Below are positions 51,668 to 61,148 of a DNA stretch of 64,000 nt, piece by piece. Within the stretch, counting starts at the first letter, position 1. Every line of letters begins with the position of its first letter. The stretch is from CAIWHR01 sp963773195 (GTDB taxonomy: Bacteria > Pseudomonadota > Gammaproteobacteria > Burkholderiales > Casimicrobiaceae). Location: contig CAVZAE010000002.1 of the NCBI GenBank assembly GCA_963773195.1, positions 62,001 through 126,000 on the forward strand, given 5' to 3'. The translations under genes and the position numbers were made by a program. A model generated the notes under the pieces. It ran no database searches. It saw only the letters and a program-made list of their open reading frames with translations, and had not been told where the DNA came from.

Positions 51668-52120
51668 TCAGCGCTTCTTGATCTTGCGCACCGCTTCGCG
51701 GAAGTCCTCGACGTCCTGGAAACTCCGGTAGACGGACGAGAAACGGATATAGGCGACCTTGTCGAGCTTGTAGAGCTCCTGCATCACCATCTCGCCGATC
51801 TGGCGCGAGGGGATCTCGCGTTCGCCGAGCGCGAGCACCTGCCCCACGATCCGGTCGACCGCCTGGTCGACGAACTCGGTCGGCACCGGCCGCTTGTGCA
51901 GCGCGCGCTGGAAGCCATTGCGCAGCTTGCCGACGTCGAAGTCCGAACGGGTGCCATTGGTCTTCACCACCTGCGGCAGCCTGAGCTCGACGGTCTCGTA
52001 GGTCGTGAAGCGCTTCTGACAGATGGCGCAACGGCGGCGGCGACGGATCGAATCCCCAGGCTCGGAGACACGCGAGTCGATGACCTGCGTGTCGGCGCCG
52101 CCACAGAACGGGCACTTCAT
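51668..52120 (-). CDS. nrdR: Transcriptional repressor NrdR
   Basis: 150 residues. The zinc ribbon (CPFCGG and CAICQK, two Cys pairs within the first 35 residues) and the ATP-cone domain (about 49-139; LPQVVKTNGTRSDFD start) are complete. NrdR represses ribonucleotide reductase genes when dATP is bound. It follows glyA after 18 bp, as in many Betaproteobacteria. Confidence 0.97.
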   Translation of the reverse strand: MKCPFCGGADTQVIDSRVSEPGDSIRRRRRCAICQKRFTTYETVELRLPQVVKTNGTRSDFDVGKLRNGFQRALHKRPVPTEFVDQAVDRIVGQVLALGEREIPSRQIGEMVMQELYKLDKVAYIRFSSVYRSFQDVEDFREAVRKIKKR

Positions 52121-52138
52121 CGCTGCACGGGCATCGCG

Positions 52139-53386
52139 TCAGCCGTAGACGGGGAACTTCCCGGTGAGTGCCGTCACTGCGTGGGCGACTCGGGACGCCG
52201 TCGCGTGGTCGTGCGGCTTGTCGAGGATGTCGGCGATCAAGTGGCCGAGCTCCTCGCACTCGATCTCGGTGAAGCCACGGGTCGTGATCGCCGGGCTTCC
52301 GATGCGGATGCCCGAGGTGACGAACGGCTTCTCGGGGTCGTTCGGGATCGCGTTCTTGTTGACCGTGATGTGGGCCTTTGCCAGCGCCGCCTCCGCATCC
52401 TTGCCCGTGATCTTCTTGGCGCGAAGGTCGACCAGGAACAGATGCGAATCGGTGCCGCCGGAGACGATCCGGAGTCCGCGGTCCTTGAGCACCTTCGCGA
52501 GCACCCGCGCGTTTTCGAGCACCTGCTCCTGGTACCGCCGGAAATCCTTGCCGAGGGCTTCGCCGAACGCCACCGCCTTGGCGGCGATGACATGCATCAG
52601 CGGACCGCCCTGCAGTCCGGGGAACACCGCCGAGTTGATGGCCTTCTCGTGTTCGGCCCGCATCAGCACGAACCCGCCGCGCGGGCCGCGCAATGTCTTG
52701 TGCGTTGTGCTGGTGACATAGTCGGCGACGCCGACCGGCGATGGATAGACGTCCGCCGCGATCAGGCCGGCGTAGTGCGCCATGTCGACCATGAGCCGCG
52801 CGCCGACGGCGCTGCCGATCGCCGCGAAGCGCTCCCAGTCGATGATCCGCGAATACGCCGACGCACCGGCGATGATGAGCTTCGGCTTGTGCTCGTGCGC
52901 CAGGCGCTCGACGGCATCGTAGTCGATGAGCTCGGTCTCGGGCTCGAGCCCGTACGCGATGACGTTGAACCACTTGCCGCTGATGTTGACGGGCGAGCCG
53001 TGGGTCAGGTGTCCGCCATGCGGCAGCGCCATGCCGAGGATCGTGTCGCCCGGTGTCAAAGCGGCGAAGAACACAGCCTGGTTCGCCTGAGCGCCCGAGT
53101 GTGGCTGCACGTTGGCCGCCTCGGCGCCGAAGAGCGCCTTGACGCGGTTGAGCGCGAGCTGCTCGGCGACGTCGACGAACTCGCAGCCGCCGTAGTAACG
53201 CTTGCCCGGGTAGCCCTCGGCGTACTTGTTCGTGAGCTGCGACCCCTGCGCCTCGAGCACGGCGCGGCTCACATAGTTTTCCGAGGCGATCAGCTCGATG
53301 TGCTCTTCCTGCCGCTGATTCTCGGCGGCGATCGCGGCCCAGAGCTCAGCGTCGGCCTGGGCGAGGGTAAGGGGGCGGTAGGACAC
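52139..53386 (-). CDS. glyA: Serine hydroxymethyltransferase
   Basis: 415 residues. PLP-lysine K230 in TSTTHKTLRGPRGG, the N-terminal HIELIASENYVS motif, and the substrate region YGGCEFVDVAEQLA are intact. The enzyme interconverts serine and glycine and charges tetrahydrofolate with a C1 unit. It is the first gene of the glyA-nrdR-ribD-ribE run. The -10-like TATAA on the other strand near 53500 may also serve this gene in reverse orientation. Confidence 0.97.
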   Translation of the reverse strand: MSYRPLTLAQADAELWAAIAAENQRQEEHIELIASENYVSRAVLEAQGSQLTNKYAEGYPGKRYYGGCEFVDVAEQLALNRVKALFGAEAANVQPHSGAQANQAVFFAALTPGDTILGMALPHGGHLTHGSPVNISGKWFNVIAYGLEPETELIDYDAVERLAHEHKPKLIIAGASAYSRIIDWERFAAIGSAVGARLMVDMAHYAGLIAADVYPSPVGVADYVTSTTHKTLRGPRGGFVLMRAEHEKAINSAVFPGLQGGPLMHVIAAKAVAFGEALGKDFRRYQEQVLENARVLAKVLKDRGLRIVSGGTDSHLFLVDLRAKKITGKDAEAALAKAHITVNKNAIPNDPEKPFVTSGIRIGSPAITTRGFTEIECEELGHLIADILDKPHDHATASRVAHAVTALTGKFPVYG

Positions 53387-53495
53387 TGCGAGTCCGGTCG
53401 CTTTCGAGCGAGCAGTGGCGATTCTAGCATCCGCTCCTCGCCGGCCGGCGACCGCCGCCGGACCTTGAGGCGCGTTACCCGAGGGGCAAAACCCT

Positions 53496-53501
53496 TATAA
53501 T
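53496..53501 (+). promoter_or_regulatory. Consensus -10 element before the TRAP operon
   Basis: A perfect TATAAT lies 119 bp upstream of dctQ in the 233-bp glyA-dctQ intergenic region. The -35 is weak (GTTACC, 16-bp spacing). The reverse strand also reads TTATAA there, so both divergent genes may use this AT-rich patch. Confidence 0.5.
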
Positions 53502-53619
53502 CCGCTGCCGATTCCACGGGCGTGCGCGCTCCCAGCGTCGCACACCCGCGCCTAACCAGACGGCAGTCCATGCCGCTGTTGCCCGTTCGCAGTCGCTACC
53601 GATTTCTCGAGGAGGCGCC

Positions 53620-54258
53620 TTGAACCCTCTGCTCCGTCTGTCGCGGGCGATCGATGCCGCGACCGAGCGTCTGGGCCATGTCATCTACTGGCTCATCCTG
53701 ATCGTCGTGCTCATCAGCGCCGGCAATGCCACGGTGCGCAAGCTCTTCAACCAGAGCTCCAACGCATTCCTCGAAATCCAGTGGTACATCTTCTCCGCGA
53801 TCTTCCTGTTCCTCGCGGGCTACACGCTCATGCACAACGAGCATGTGCGGATCGACATCGTCACCGGCCGGCTGTCAGCGCGGGCACGGGCCTGGATCGA
53901 CATCTTCGGCACGATCTTCTTCCTGCTGCCGATGGCGTTCCTGATCATGTGGCTGTCGTGGCCGATCTTCATCGATACCTGGCAGCACCACGAGGTGTCC
54001 ACCAACGCCGGCGGCCTCATCATCTGGCCCGCCCGGCTCCTCGTTCCGATCGGCTTTTTCCTGCTGATCGTCCAGGCGCTCTCGGAGCTGATCAAGCGCT
54101 TCGCTTTCCTACAGGGCCTGATCCAGGACCCGAGCGAAAAGCACGTCATGCGGACGGCCGAGGAGGAGCTCGCCGAGGAGATCCTCCGCTCGCGCGGCGA
54201 TCGCGGCATCGCCGAGGAGATCGAGCAGATCGGTACGGCCGGGGAGAAGCGGCCATGA
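53620..54258 (+). CDS. TRAP transporter small permease, DctQ family
   Basis: 212 residues with four predicted membrane helices (about 23-43, 55-78 with WYIFSAIFLFLAGY, 98-120, 140-162 with GFFLLIVQALSELI), the DctQ fold. It starts with TTG behind GGAGG. A charged C-terminal tail of about 45 residues extends beyond the usual end. It pairs with the DctM gene 28 bp downstream to form the membrane part of a sodium-dependent TRAP importer for an organic acid. Confidence 0.92.
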   Translation: MNPLLRLSRAIDAATERLGHVIYWLILIVVLISAGNATVRKLFNQSSNAFLEIQWYIFSAIFLFLAGYTLMHNEHVRIDIVTGRLSARARAWIDIFGTIFFLLPMAFLIMWLSWPIFIDTWQHHEVSTNAGGLIIWPARLLVPIGFFLLIVQALSELIKRFAFLQGLIQDPSEKHVMRTAEEELAEEILRSRGDRGIAEEIEQIGTAGEKRP

Positions 54259-54286
54259 GAAATCGGGGGGAAACGAGGAGGCGGCA

Positions 54287-56041
54287 ATGACTGCCTTCCT
54301 GATCCAGAACATCGCGCCGCTCATGTTCGTCGCGCTGGTCGTGGTGCTGCTGATCGGCTACCCGGTTGCGTTCTCGCTGGCCGCGGTCGGCATCGTGTTC
54401 GGACTGCTCGGCATCGAGCTCGGACTCCTCCAACAGACGCTGTTCCAGGCGTTGCCTGAGCGCATCTGGGGCGTGATGTCGAACGACACCTTGCTGGCGG
54501 TGCCCTTCTTCACGTTCATGGGTCTCATCCTCGAACGAAGCGGGATGGCCGAGGACCTGCTCGACACGATCGGCCAGGTGTTCGGCCCCATTCGGGGCGG
54601 CCTCGCCTATGCGGTGATCTTCGTCGGCGCACTGCTCGCCGCGACGACGGGCGTCGTCGCCGCCTCCGTGATCTCGATGGGCCTGATCTCGCTGCCGATC
54701 ATGCTGCGCTACGGCTACGACCGGCGGCTCGCCTCGGGCGTGATCGCCGCGTCTGGGACCCTCGCCCAGATCATTCCGCCCTCGCTCGTGCTGATCATCA
54801 TGGCCGACCAGCTCGGCCGCTCGGTCGGCGACATGTATGCGGGCGCGTTCATCCCCGGGCTCACCCTTGCCGTCCTCTACGCGCTTTACGTGATCACCAC
54901 GTCGATCGTCAAGCCGGAGTGGGCGCCCGCACTGCCATTGGAGGCGCGGACGTTGCGCGAGCCGGACGGCTCGTCGGGCAATCGCTCGCTCCTGGTGCTG
55001 GCGATCCTGTCGTGCGCTGCGGCCGCCGCCTGGTGGTTCATCCACTACGAAAAATACAACCCAGACGTCGCGACCGACGAGCGGGTCGTCATCACGATGG
55101 CGGTGGGCATCGGTGTCGCCTTCGTCCTGGCCGTCATCAACAAGCTGCTGAAGCTGGGGTTGCTGTCGCGGATCGCCGAGCGGGTAACGTTCGTTCTGAT
55201 CCCACCGCTCGCGCTGATCTTCCTCGTGCTGGGCACGATCTTCCTCGGTGTCGCAACGCCGACCGAAGGCGGCGCGATGGGCGCCACCGGCGCGCTGATC
55301 ATGGCGCTCGCGCGGCGGCGACTGTCGCTCTCGCTGCTCAGGCAGGCGATGAACACGACCGCGAAGCTTTCGACGTTCGTCGTCTTCATCCTGGTCGGTG
55401 CGCGCGTGTTCAGCCTCACGTTCTACGGCGTCAACGGCCACGTGTGGGTCGAGCACCTTCTCACGGCCCTTCCCGGTGGGCAGCTTGGCTTCCTGATCGT
55501 CGTCAATATCCTGATCTTCGTGCTCGCGTTCTTCCTCGACTTCTTCGAGCTGTCGTTCATCATCATCCCGCTGATCGGACCGGTTGCGGAGAAGCTCGGG
55601 GTCGACCTGATCTGGTTCGGCGTGCTGCTCGCCGTGAACATGCAGACATCGTTCATGCATCCGCCGTTCGGATTCGCGCTCTTCTATCTGCGCAGCGTCG
55701 CGCCCGCGAGGGAATATGTCGACCGGATCACCAAACGCCGTACTGCCCCTGTGACGACCGGGCAGATCTACTGGGGCGCGGTGCCGTTCGTGCTGATCCA
55801 GGTCCTGATGGTCGGACTGATCATCGCGTTCCCGCGTCTGGTCTCCGGCGGACTTGCAGGGGCCGCCAAAGTCGACACCAAGAACATCCGGATCGAAGTC
55901 CCGGCGGAGGAAGCGACGCCAGGTGGCGGTAGCTCCGAGCAGGATGAGGCCACGAAGGCGCTCGAGAAGGAGCTTGGCGGCGGCGGGGATACCGCGCCGA
56001 CCACCCCGGACGGCGGCAAGGCGCCCGAGCCCGGCAAGTAG
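54287..56041 (+). CDS. TRAP transporter large permease, DctM family
   Basis: 584 residues, longer than the about 430 of standard DctM. The core has the family segments SNDTLLAVPFFTFMGLILERSG, GVVAASVISMGLISLPIML, ASGTLAQIIPPSLVLIIMADQ and FFELSFIIIPLIGPV, with an extra helical insert around residues 220-290. The last 57 residues (from about 55868) form a hydrophilic Gly/Pro/Glu-rich tail without known similarity. It transports the ligand delivered by the convergent DctP. It lies 28 bp after DctQ and shares its transcript. Confidence 0.92.
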   Translation: MTAFLIQNIAPLMFVALVVVLLIGYPVAFSLAAVGIVFGLLGIELGLLQQTLFQALPERIWGVMSNDTLLAVPFFTFMGLILERSGMAEDLLDTIGQVFGPIRGGLAYAVIFVGALLAATTGVVAASVISMGLISLPIMLRYGYDRRLASGVIAASGTLAQIIPPSLVLIIMADQLGRSVGDMYAGAFIPGLTLAVLYALYVITTSIVKPEWAPALPLEARTLREPDGSSGNRSLLVLAILSCAAAAAWWFIHYEKYNPDVATDERVVITMAVGIGVAFVLAVINKLLKLGLLSRIAERVTFVLIPPLALIFLVLGTIFLGVATPTEGGAMGATGALIMALARRRLSLSLLRQAMNTTAKLSTFVVFILVGARVFSLTFYGVNGHVWVEHLLTALPGGQLGFLIVVNILIFVLAFFLDFFELSFIIIPLIGPVAEKLGVDLIWFGVLLAVNMQTSFMHPPFGFALFYLRSVAPAREYVDRITKRRTAPVTTGQIYWGAVPFVLIQVLMVGLIIAFPRLVSGGLAGAAKVDTKNIRIEVPAEEATPGGGSSEQDEATKALEKELGGGGDTAPTTPDGGKAPEPGK

Positions 56042-56066
56042 CGCGCCGGCGGCCGCCCCAATGAAA

Positions 56067-56100
56067 ACGGCGCGCCGGGCAAACTCGCCGGGCGCGCCGT
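56067..56100 (-). terminator. Strong hairpin between convergent TRAP genes
   Basis: ACGGCGCGCC (56067-56076) and GGCGCGCCGT (56091-56100) pair perfectly; after one G-G mismatch a further GGC/GCC pair extends the stem around a six-base loop. On the minus strand it is followed by TTTTCATT, so it suits termination of the dctP transcript; it may also stop the dctM transcript. Confidence 0.75.
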
Positions 56101-56119
56101 CGCATGGATCGCGCTTACG

Positions 56120-57223
56120 TCAGGACTTCTTCGACGTTGCGAGTTTCTGTGCCGCGATCATGAAGTTATCGAAGCGGTTCTCGGCGACGGCGAACCATTC
56201 GACTTCGTCGCCGCGGAACTTCTTCCACGGACCCCAGATCTTGTTGAACTTCTCGTTCTTGGTCGCGATATCCTCGTACGTATCGACGGTCGCTTTGTAG
56301 CAGGCGGCCATGATGTCGTTCGAGAACGGCAGGAGCTTCACGCCGTTGGCGATCAGGCGCCGCAGCGCCTCGGGATTGACCGCGTCGTACTTCGCCATCA
56401 TGTCGACGTTGGCCTCGTGGCAGGCCGCCTGCAGCATCGACTGGTACTCCTTCGGCAGATCGGCGTAGGCCTTGGTGTTCACGAACAGGTCGAGCTCCGG
56501 GCCGCCTTCCCACCAGCCGGGGTAGTAGTAGAACTTCGCCACCTTGTAGAAGCCCAGCTTCTCGTCGTCGTACGGACCGACCCATTCGGCCGCGTCGATC
56601 GTGCCCTTCTCGAGCGCCGGGTAGATCTCGCCGCCGGGAATCTGCTGCGGGACCACGCCGAGCTTGGTGAGCGGCAGACCGCCGGTGCCCCCGATCCGGA
56701 ACTTGAGGCCCTTAAGATCCGCGACCGTCTTGATCTCCTTGCGGAACCAGCCGCCCATCTGCGCGCCGGTGTTGCCGGCGGGGAAGCTGACGATGTTGTA
56801 TTCCTTGAGGAAATCGTTGTAGAGCTGCCGCCCGCCGCCGTGGTACATCCACGCGTTCTGCTGGCGGTTGTTCATCCCGAACGGGATCGCGCAGCCGAAG
56901 GCGAACGTCGGGTCCTTGCCGAAGAAGTAGTACGGCGCCGTATGCGCGCACTGCACCGTGGCGTTCTGCACGGCGTCGACGACGCCGAACGGGGGAACGA
57001 TCTCGCCCCCGGCGAAGACCTGGATCTGGAACTTGCCGCCGGACGACGACGCGACGCGCTCGGAAATCGTCACTGCGCCGCCGAAGATGGTGTCGAGGCT
57101 CTTGGGGAAGCTCGACGCAAGGCGCCACTTGACCTCGGGCGCGCCCTGCGCGAACGCGGGCGCGGAACCGGCGGCGAGAATTCCGGCCAGCCCGGTGTGT
57201 TTCAGGAACGAACGACGCTGCAT
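56120..57223 (-). CDS. TRAP substrate-binding protein, TakP-like, with Tat signal
   Basis: 367 residues. The N terminus carries a twin-arginine signal (RRSFLK, then a hydrophobic stretch to PAFA), unlike most DctP proteins. The region KFRIGGTGGLP, DAAEWVGPYDDEKLGF and YYPGWWEGGPELDL matches TakP-type binders of alpha-keto acids or lactate-like acids. GGAGGAGG precedes the ATG at 57223; longer upstream frames lack family similarity. It is convergent with dctQM and separated by a hairpin. It and dctQM are probably one transporter with split transcription. Confidence 0.92.
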   Translation of the reverse strand: MQRRSFLKHTGLAGILAAGSAPAFAQGAPEVKWRLASSFPKSLDTIFGGAVTISERVASSSGGKFQIQVFAGGEIVPPFGVVDAVQNATVQCAHTAPYYFFGKDPTFAFGCAIPFGMNNRQQNAWMYHGGGRQLYNDFLKEYNIVSFPAGNTGAQMGGWFRKEIKTVADLKGLKFRIGGTGGLPLTKLGVVPQQIPGGEIYPALEKGTIDAAEWVGPYDDEKLGFYKVAKFYYYPGWWEGGPELDLFVNTKAYADLPKEYQSMLQAACHEANVDMMAKYDAVNPEALRRLIANGVKLLPFSNDIMAACYKATVDTYEDIATKNEKFNKIWGPWKKFRGDEVEWFAVAENRFDNFMIAAQKLATSKKS

Positions 57224-57378
57224 CTTCAACCTCCTCCAAGTTTGAGATGGACTGCCGGCGGGCTCGGTGCGCCCGCCTCTCGAATCCGGACGGATTCTAA
57301 CGGAATTCGATTGCCGGCCGCCCTGGACCCGAACCACTCTGCCGCGCCCGACTTAAGGCCGACTTAAGGGTCCCGGGC

Positions 57379-59007
57379 TCAGGGCGTCAACTTGCGCACG
57401 GCGCTGAACAGCGCCCAAGCCCAGCCCGCCTGCCGCTCGAGCGTCTGGGTGAAGCGGATCAGGTAGCGGGCGCTCCCGGTGTCGAGCTCGACCATGCCGC
57501 CCGGCACGAACCGGTCGTCCGGACCGATGAGGCTACGTTGGGACGCCTGCCGGTTGTCCGGGTGCGCGGGGAGGTAGAGGCCAAAGAAGGGACGCTCGGC
57601 GCCTGGCTGACCTGACGCGGCGGGGGCGATCCAAGGCCGCAGCAGTACCCGCACGAGCCGGCGCGCAATGATCTCGACTCCCACCGTCACTTCGTCGACC
57701 TGGTGGCGCTGCATCCGCCGCACGACCGCGACCGACCAGGCATCGCCTTCCCGAATGGCGACGATTTCGCCCAGCTTCGCCGGCGCCTCTTTGATCGGCG
57801 CGACGAGGCGCCAGCCCGAATCGCTGCGATCCGCCATCTTCCACGTCGTGCCGTGAATCCGCCGCGCGACCGATTCGGGATTCACGGACGGGTTCACCAT
57901 CTGCGTGACCTCGTCGTAGCTCGCGATCACGGCCGGTGTGCGCGCAGCTTCGGGCAGCCGCTCGATCTCGGCGACGGCTCGGGTGAGCGCCTGCAAGCCG
58001 ATCACGACGCGCACGTCGCCGTCCGAGTTCACGCGCGGCGAGCGTGGCGCGTGTGCGATCGCTTCCGGGCCGAACAGCGATGCAAGGCGCATGAGCAGAA
58101 GGCGCTGCTCGCGCGCCGGCAGGTCGCCCGGCTTCGCTACGTCATCCTGCTCGGGCAGCCAGCGCATCCGTTCGACGATACGCGTGTAGGCCGGACTCGA
58201 ATCCAGAAACAGGATCCGGCCGCCGGAGTGTGGGCGGTCGAGCCTCCGCAGGCCTTGCGTTCCCGTCAGGTCGACCAGGAACGTAGCGCCGGCCCCCGGC
58301 GGCGGCACGAGCGTCAGCGAGGGAGCCCAATCCTCGAGCTGTTTCGCAACCCACTCGACCTGGTCGGGGGTGAAGTTGCCGGAATCGAGGCGCATGAGCA
58401 GGAGCGTCTTCAGATATTCGCCTTCAAGATAGACGCCGGGGCGCGAGAACGTTCCCGCGCCGAACACGAGCTGCTCTCGCTGCCAGCCGCGCATCCGCGC
58501 GAATTCGTAGAGCTCGTGGAATTCGCGCCACTGTGCGGGAATCCAGTGTCCGTAACGGAACAGCCGGTACTTGCCGTCGATGCCCTTGAAGTGCGCGAGC
58601 CGTACGAGTACCCAAGGCAGCACCGCACGCCAGCGCCGGTTGTCCGCGCGCGGGTAGCCGGCCTTGAGGCTCAGTTGATAGGCGGCCGTGAACGCCTTGA
58701 CGAGATCGAACACGGCGTGCCACAGCCGCGACTCGACACCCGTGCTCTTCTGGTAATTCGTCGTGTACTGCTGCGTGAGCTGCGAGATGACCGGCTCGAG
58801 GCGCGCATCGATCCGCAGCAACGCCTCGACCTGCCCCGGCCCGACTTCGCGCCGCGCTCCGGGGAATTCGGCGACGAGCTCCTGCGCCTCTTTCTGGACC
58901 GACAGGGCGTCGGTCGCGGGCAGCGCCGCAATCCATCGCGCCGCCGTATGGGCGTTGCGAAAAGGATCGTTGAGCGTGCGGATGAAATTGACGACGGGCC
59001 TGAGCAT
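57379..59007 (-). CDS. Conserved protein of unknown function with possible PilZ-like C-terminal barrel
   Basis: 542 residues; I do not recognise a named family with certainty. The N-terminal two thirds are helical and Trp/Arg-rich (LWHAVFDLVKAFTAAYQLSL, GKYRLFRYGHWIP, FHELYEFARMRGWQ). The segment at about 395-460 (SDSGWRLVAPIK, LGEIVAIREGDAWSVAVVRRMQR, VTVGVEIIARR) resembles the beta-barrel of PilZ-related c-di-GMP binders, though the RxxxR and (D/N)xSxxG signatures are only partly visible. No signal peptide or TM segment is apparent, so it is probably cytoplasmic. pmbA lies upstream on the same strand, 28 bp away. Confidence 0.55.
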   Translation of the reverse strand: MLRPVVNFIRTLNDPFRNAHTAARWIAALPATDALSVQKEAQELVAEFPGARREVGPGQVEALLRIDARLEPVISQLTQQYTTNYQKSTGVESRLWHAVFDLVKAFTAAYQLSLKAGYPRADNRRWRAVLPWVLVRLAHFKGIDGKYRLFRYGHWIPAQWREFHELYEFARMRGWQREQLVFGAGTFSRPGVYLEGEYLKTLLLMRLDSGNFTPDQVEWVAKQLEDWAPSLTLVPPPGAGATFLVDLTGTQGLRRLDRPHSGGRILFLDSSPAYTRIVERMRWLPEQDDVAKPGDLPAREQRLLLMRLASLFGPEAIAHAPRSPRVNSDGDVRVVIGLQALTRAVAEIERLPEAARTPAVIASYDEVTQMVNPSVNPESVARRIHGTTWKMADRSDSGWRLVAPIKEAPAKLGEIVAIREGDAWSVAVVRRMQRHQVDEVTVGVEIIARRLVRVLLRPWIAPAASGQPGAERPFFGLYLPAHPDNRQASQRSLIGPDDRFVPGGMVELDTGSARYLIRFTQTLERQAGWAWALFSAVRKLTP

Positions 59008-59035
59008 GGGCGTCGCGGGTGTCCGGCGGTCCCCG

Positions 59036-60442
59036 TCAGGCGCCTGCGACCGTCATGCGGCCAACCAGGATCGACCCGGTGTGCCGCGAGCTGCGGCGAT
59101 CGACATCGGCACCGACGGCTTCGATGTCGCGGAACATCTGCTTCAGGTTGCCCGCGATCGTGATCTCTTCCACCGGAAACGCAATCTCGCCGCCCTCGAT
59201 CCAGAACCCGGCGGCCCCGCGCGAGTAGTCGCCGGTCACCGAGTTGATACCGTGCCCGAGCTGCTCGGTCACGAGCAGCCCACGACCCATGCGCCGGAGC
59301 AACGCCGCGAAGTCGTCCGCGCCGGGGACGACGACGAGGTTGTGGCAGCCGCCTGCGTTGCCGGTGGTTTCCATCCCGAGCTTGCGCGCGGAGTAGCTGC
59401 CGAGGAAGTAGCCCTGGAGCACGCCGTCGCGCACCACGTCGCGCGGGGTCGTGGCCACGCCCTCGTTATCGAACGGCGTGCTGCCGCGTGCGCGCAGGAG
59501 GTGCGGCTCCTCTCGGATCGACACGCGCGGCGCGAAGACCAGGGTCCCCAGCGAATCGGGCAGGAACGTCGACTTCCTGTAAAGCGCGCCGCCGGATACG
59601 GCGCCGACGAAGAACCCGATCAGGTCCGCAGCTTCCGGGGCCTCGAACACGACGGGACATTCCTGTGTGGGAAGCTGGCGCGCGCCGAGCCGGCTGGCGG
59701 TGCGCTGGCCAGCGATGCGTCCGACGACATCGGCGGATTCGAGATCGCTCGCAGCCCGCGCCGCCGTGTACCAGTAGTCGCGCTGCATCGCGCCATCGCC
59801 CGAGTCGCCGATCACCGAGCAATCGACGTGATGCCGCGAGCTTCGATAGCCGTGGCAGAAGCCGTTCGAATTGGCATAGACGAACTCGGATTCATTCCGC
59901 GCGACCGTCGATCCTTCGCTGTTGACGAGCCTCCGATCGACTGCGAGCGCCGCAGCCTCGGCGACGCGGCCCATCTCGATCGCAGCGGCGACGGTCACGT
60001 CCCAAGGGTGGTAGAGATCGAGATCGGGAAAGGTGCACGCGAGGCGATTGGGGTCGGCGAGCCCTGCGGCCGGATCCTGCGCGGTGTGCCGCGCGATCGA
60101 GAGCGCCTTCGCGACCGCGGCTTCGACCGCTTCGGGTGCGAAGTCGGCCGTGCTCGCGTGCCCCCGGCGCTGGCCGATGAAGACGGTGACGCCGATGCCC
60201 TTGTCGCGGTTGTAGGCGATGGTCTCGACTTCGCCGTTGCGCACGGTGACGCTTTGCCCGATGGCCTGCGAGACCTCCGTCTCCGCCGACGTCGCGCCGC
60301 CGGCGCGCGCCGCGGCGAGCGTCGCGGCCGCGAGGCGCTCGAGCTCGGCCGTCGGCAACGGAAAGCGCTCGCGAGCGCCCGGCGTGCCGTGCCGCGGGGG
60401 CGCGGGTGTGAGCGGAGTGGTGGCGGGAAGCGTGGCAGTCAT
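59036..60442 (-). CDS. pmbA: Metalloprotease-related PmbA/TldE
   Basis: 468 residues of the U62 family. PmbA (TldE) works with TldD as a heterodimeric zinc protease that degrades unfolded peptides, matures some bacteriocins and helps clear CcdA. Conserved parts are GIGVTVFIGQRRGHAS, VARNESEFVYANSNGFCHGY, GSTPFDNEGVAT and GNAGGCHNLVV near the C terminus. As in other TldE proteins the HExxxH of TldD is absent. tldD is not in the window. It is divergent from darP across about 140 bp. Confidence 0.93.
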   Translation of the reverse strand: MTATLPATTPLTPAPPRHGTPGARERFPLPTAELERLAAATLAAARAGGATSAETEVSQAIGQSVTVRNGEVETIAYNRDKGIGVTVFIGQRRGHASTADFAPEAVEAAVAKALSIARHTAQDPAAGLADPNRLACTFPDLDLYHPWDVTVAAAIEMGRVAEAAALAVDRRLVNSEGSTVARNESEFVYANSNGFCHGYRSSRHHVDCSVIGDSGDGAMQRDYWYTAARAASDLESADVVGRIAGQRTASRLGARQLPTQECPVVFEAPEAADLIGFFVGAVSGGALYRKSTFLPDSLGTLVFAPRVSIREEPHLLRARGSTPFDNEGVATTPRDVVRDGVLQGYFLGSYSARKLGMETTGNAGGCHNLVVVPGADDFAALLRRMGRGLLVTEQLGHGINSVTGDYSRGAAGFWIEGGEIAFPVEEITIAGNLKQMFRDIEAVGADVDRRSSRHTGSILVGRMTVAGA

Positions 60443-60581
60443 CGACGGGACGGCGGCTGGGGGACCGGCCGCGCAAGTCGTCCGTGCGACCCGCGTTCGG
60501 CAAGGCGTCGGCTATCATAACAAAGGGGCAGAGACCCCTCGCCGCCGCGCCCTGCATTCCCGTCCCTAATCCGCCAGAACG

Positions 60582-61148
60582 ATGCCCCGGCCCGACGAAC
60601 TGCATCGAGCGCGCCCGAGCACCGCACCGGGCCAGCCGGGCGAGCTGTCCGACGCGCCCTCACCGTCGAAGACTCAGGTCAAGCGCGAGATGCATGCGCT
60701 GCAACATCTGGGCGAGGAGCTGGTCAGGCTCGACGTTGCCCGCTTCGCGACGCTCGCCCGTGAAGCAGCGCTATCGGAGCGCCTCGTCGATGCCGTGGCC
60801 GCGGCGCGCACGATCACGGCGTGGGGCGCGCGCAAGCGGCAGCTGCAGTTCATCGGCAAGCTCATGCGCGAGCAGGATCCGGCACCGATCCGGCGACGGC
60901 TTGACTTGTGGGCGCAAGGGCACGACGCCGATACCGCGCGCCAGCGCGAGCTCGAGCACTGGCGCGATCGATTGCTGGACGAGCCCGATGCGCAGGAGGC
61001 GCTCGCGACCGAATATCCGCACGTCGATCGCTCCCGGCTGCGCTCGCTCGTCGCGCGCGCCCAGGAGGAGAAGAGCCACGGCGGGCCGCCGCACGCGTAC
61101 CGCGAGCTCTATCGGATGTTGAAAGCGCTGGCGGCGGAGGCGGAATGA
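60582..61148 (+). CDS. darP: Ribosome biogenesis factor DarP (YjgA, DUF615)
   Basis: 188 residues. Hallmarks are SKTQVKREMHALQHLGEEL, an HYxxY-like helical middle (ITAWGARKRQLQFIGKLMR) and the C-terminal HRELYR-like AYRELYRMLK. DarP/YjgA binds the 50S precursor late in assembly. It is divergent from pmbA, which is the usual Betaproteobacteria arrangement, and its stop overlaps the mogA start (ATGA). Confidence 0.92.
   Translation: MPRPDELHRARPSTAPGQPGELSDAPSPSKTQVKREMHALQHLGEELVRLDVARFATLAREAALSERLVDAVAAARTITAWGARKRQLQFIGKLMREQDPAPIRRRLDLWAQGHDADTARQRELEHWRDRLLDEPDAQEALATEYPHVDRSRLRSLVARAQEEKSHGGPPHAYRELYRMLKALAAEAE

Noticed and set aside
53387..53619. Glycine riboswitch upstream of glyA
   Set aside because: The short leader has no tandem aptamer-like GGAGAG / CTCTGG blocks, and the region is shared with the divergent TRAP operon.
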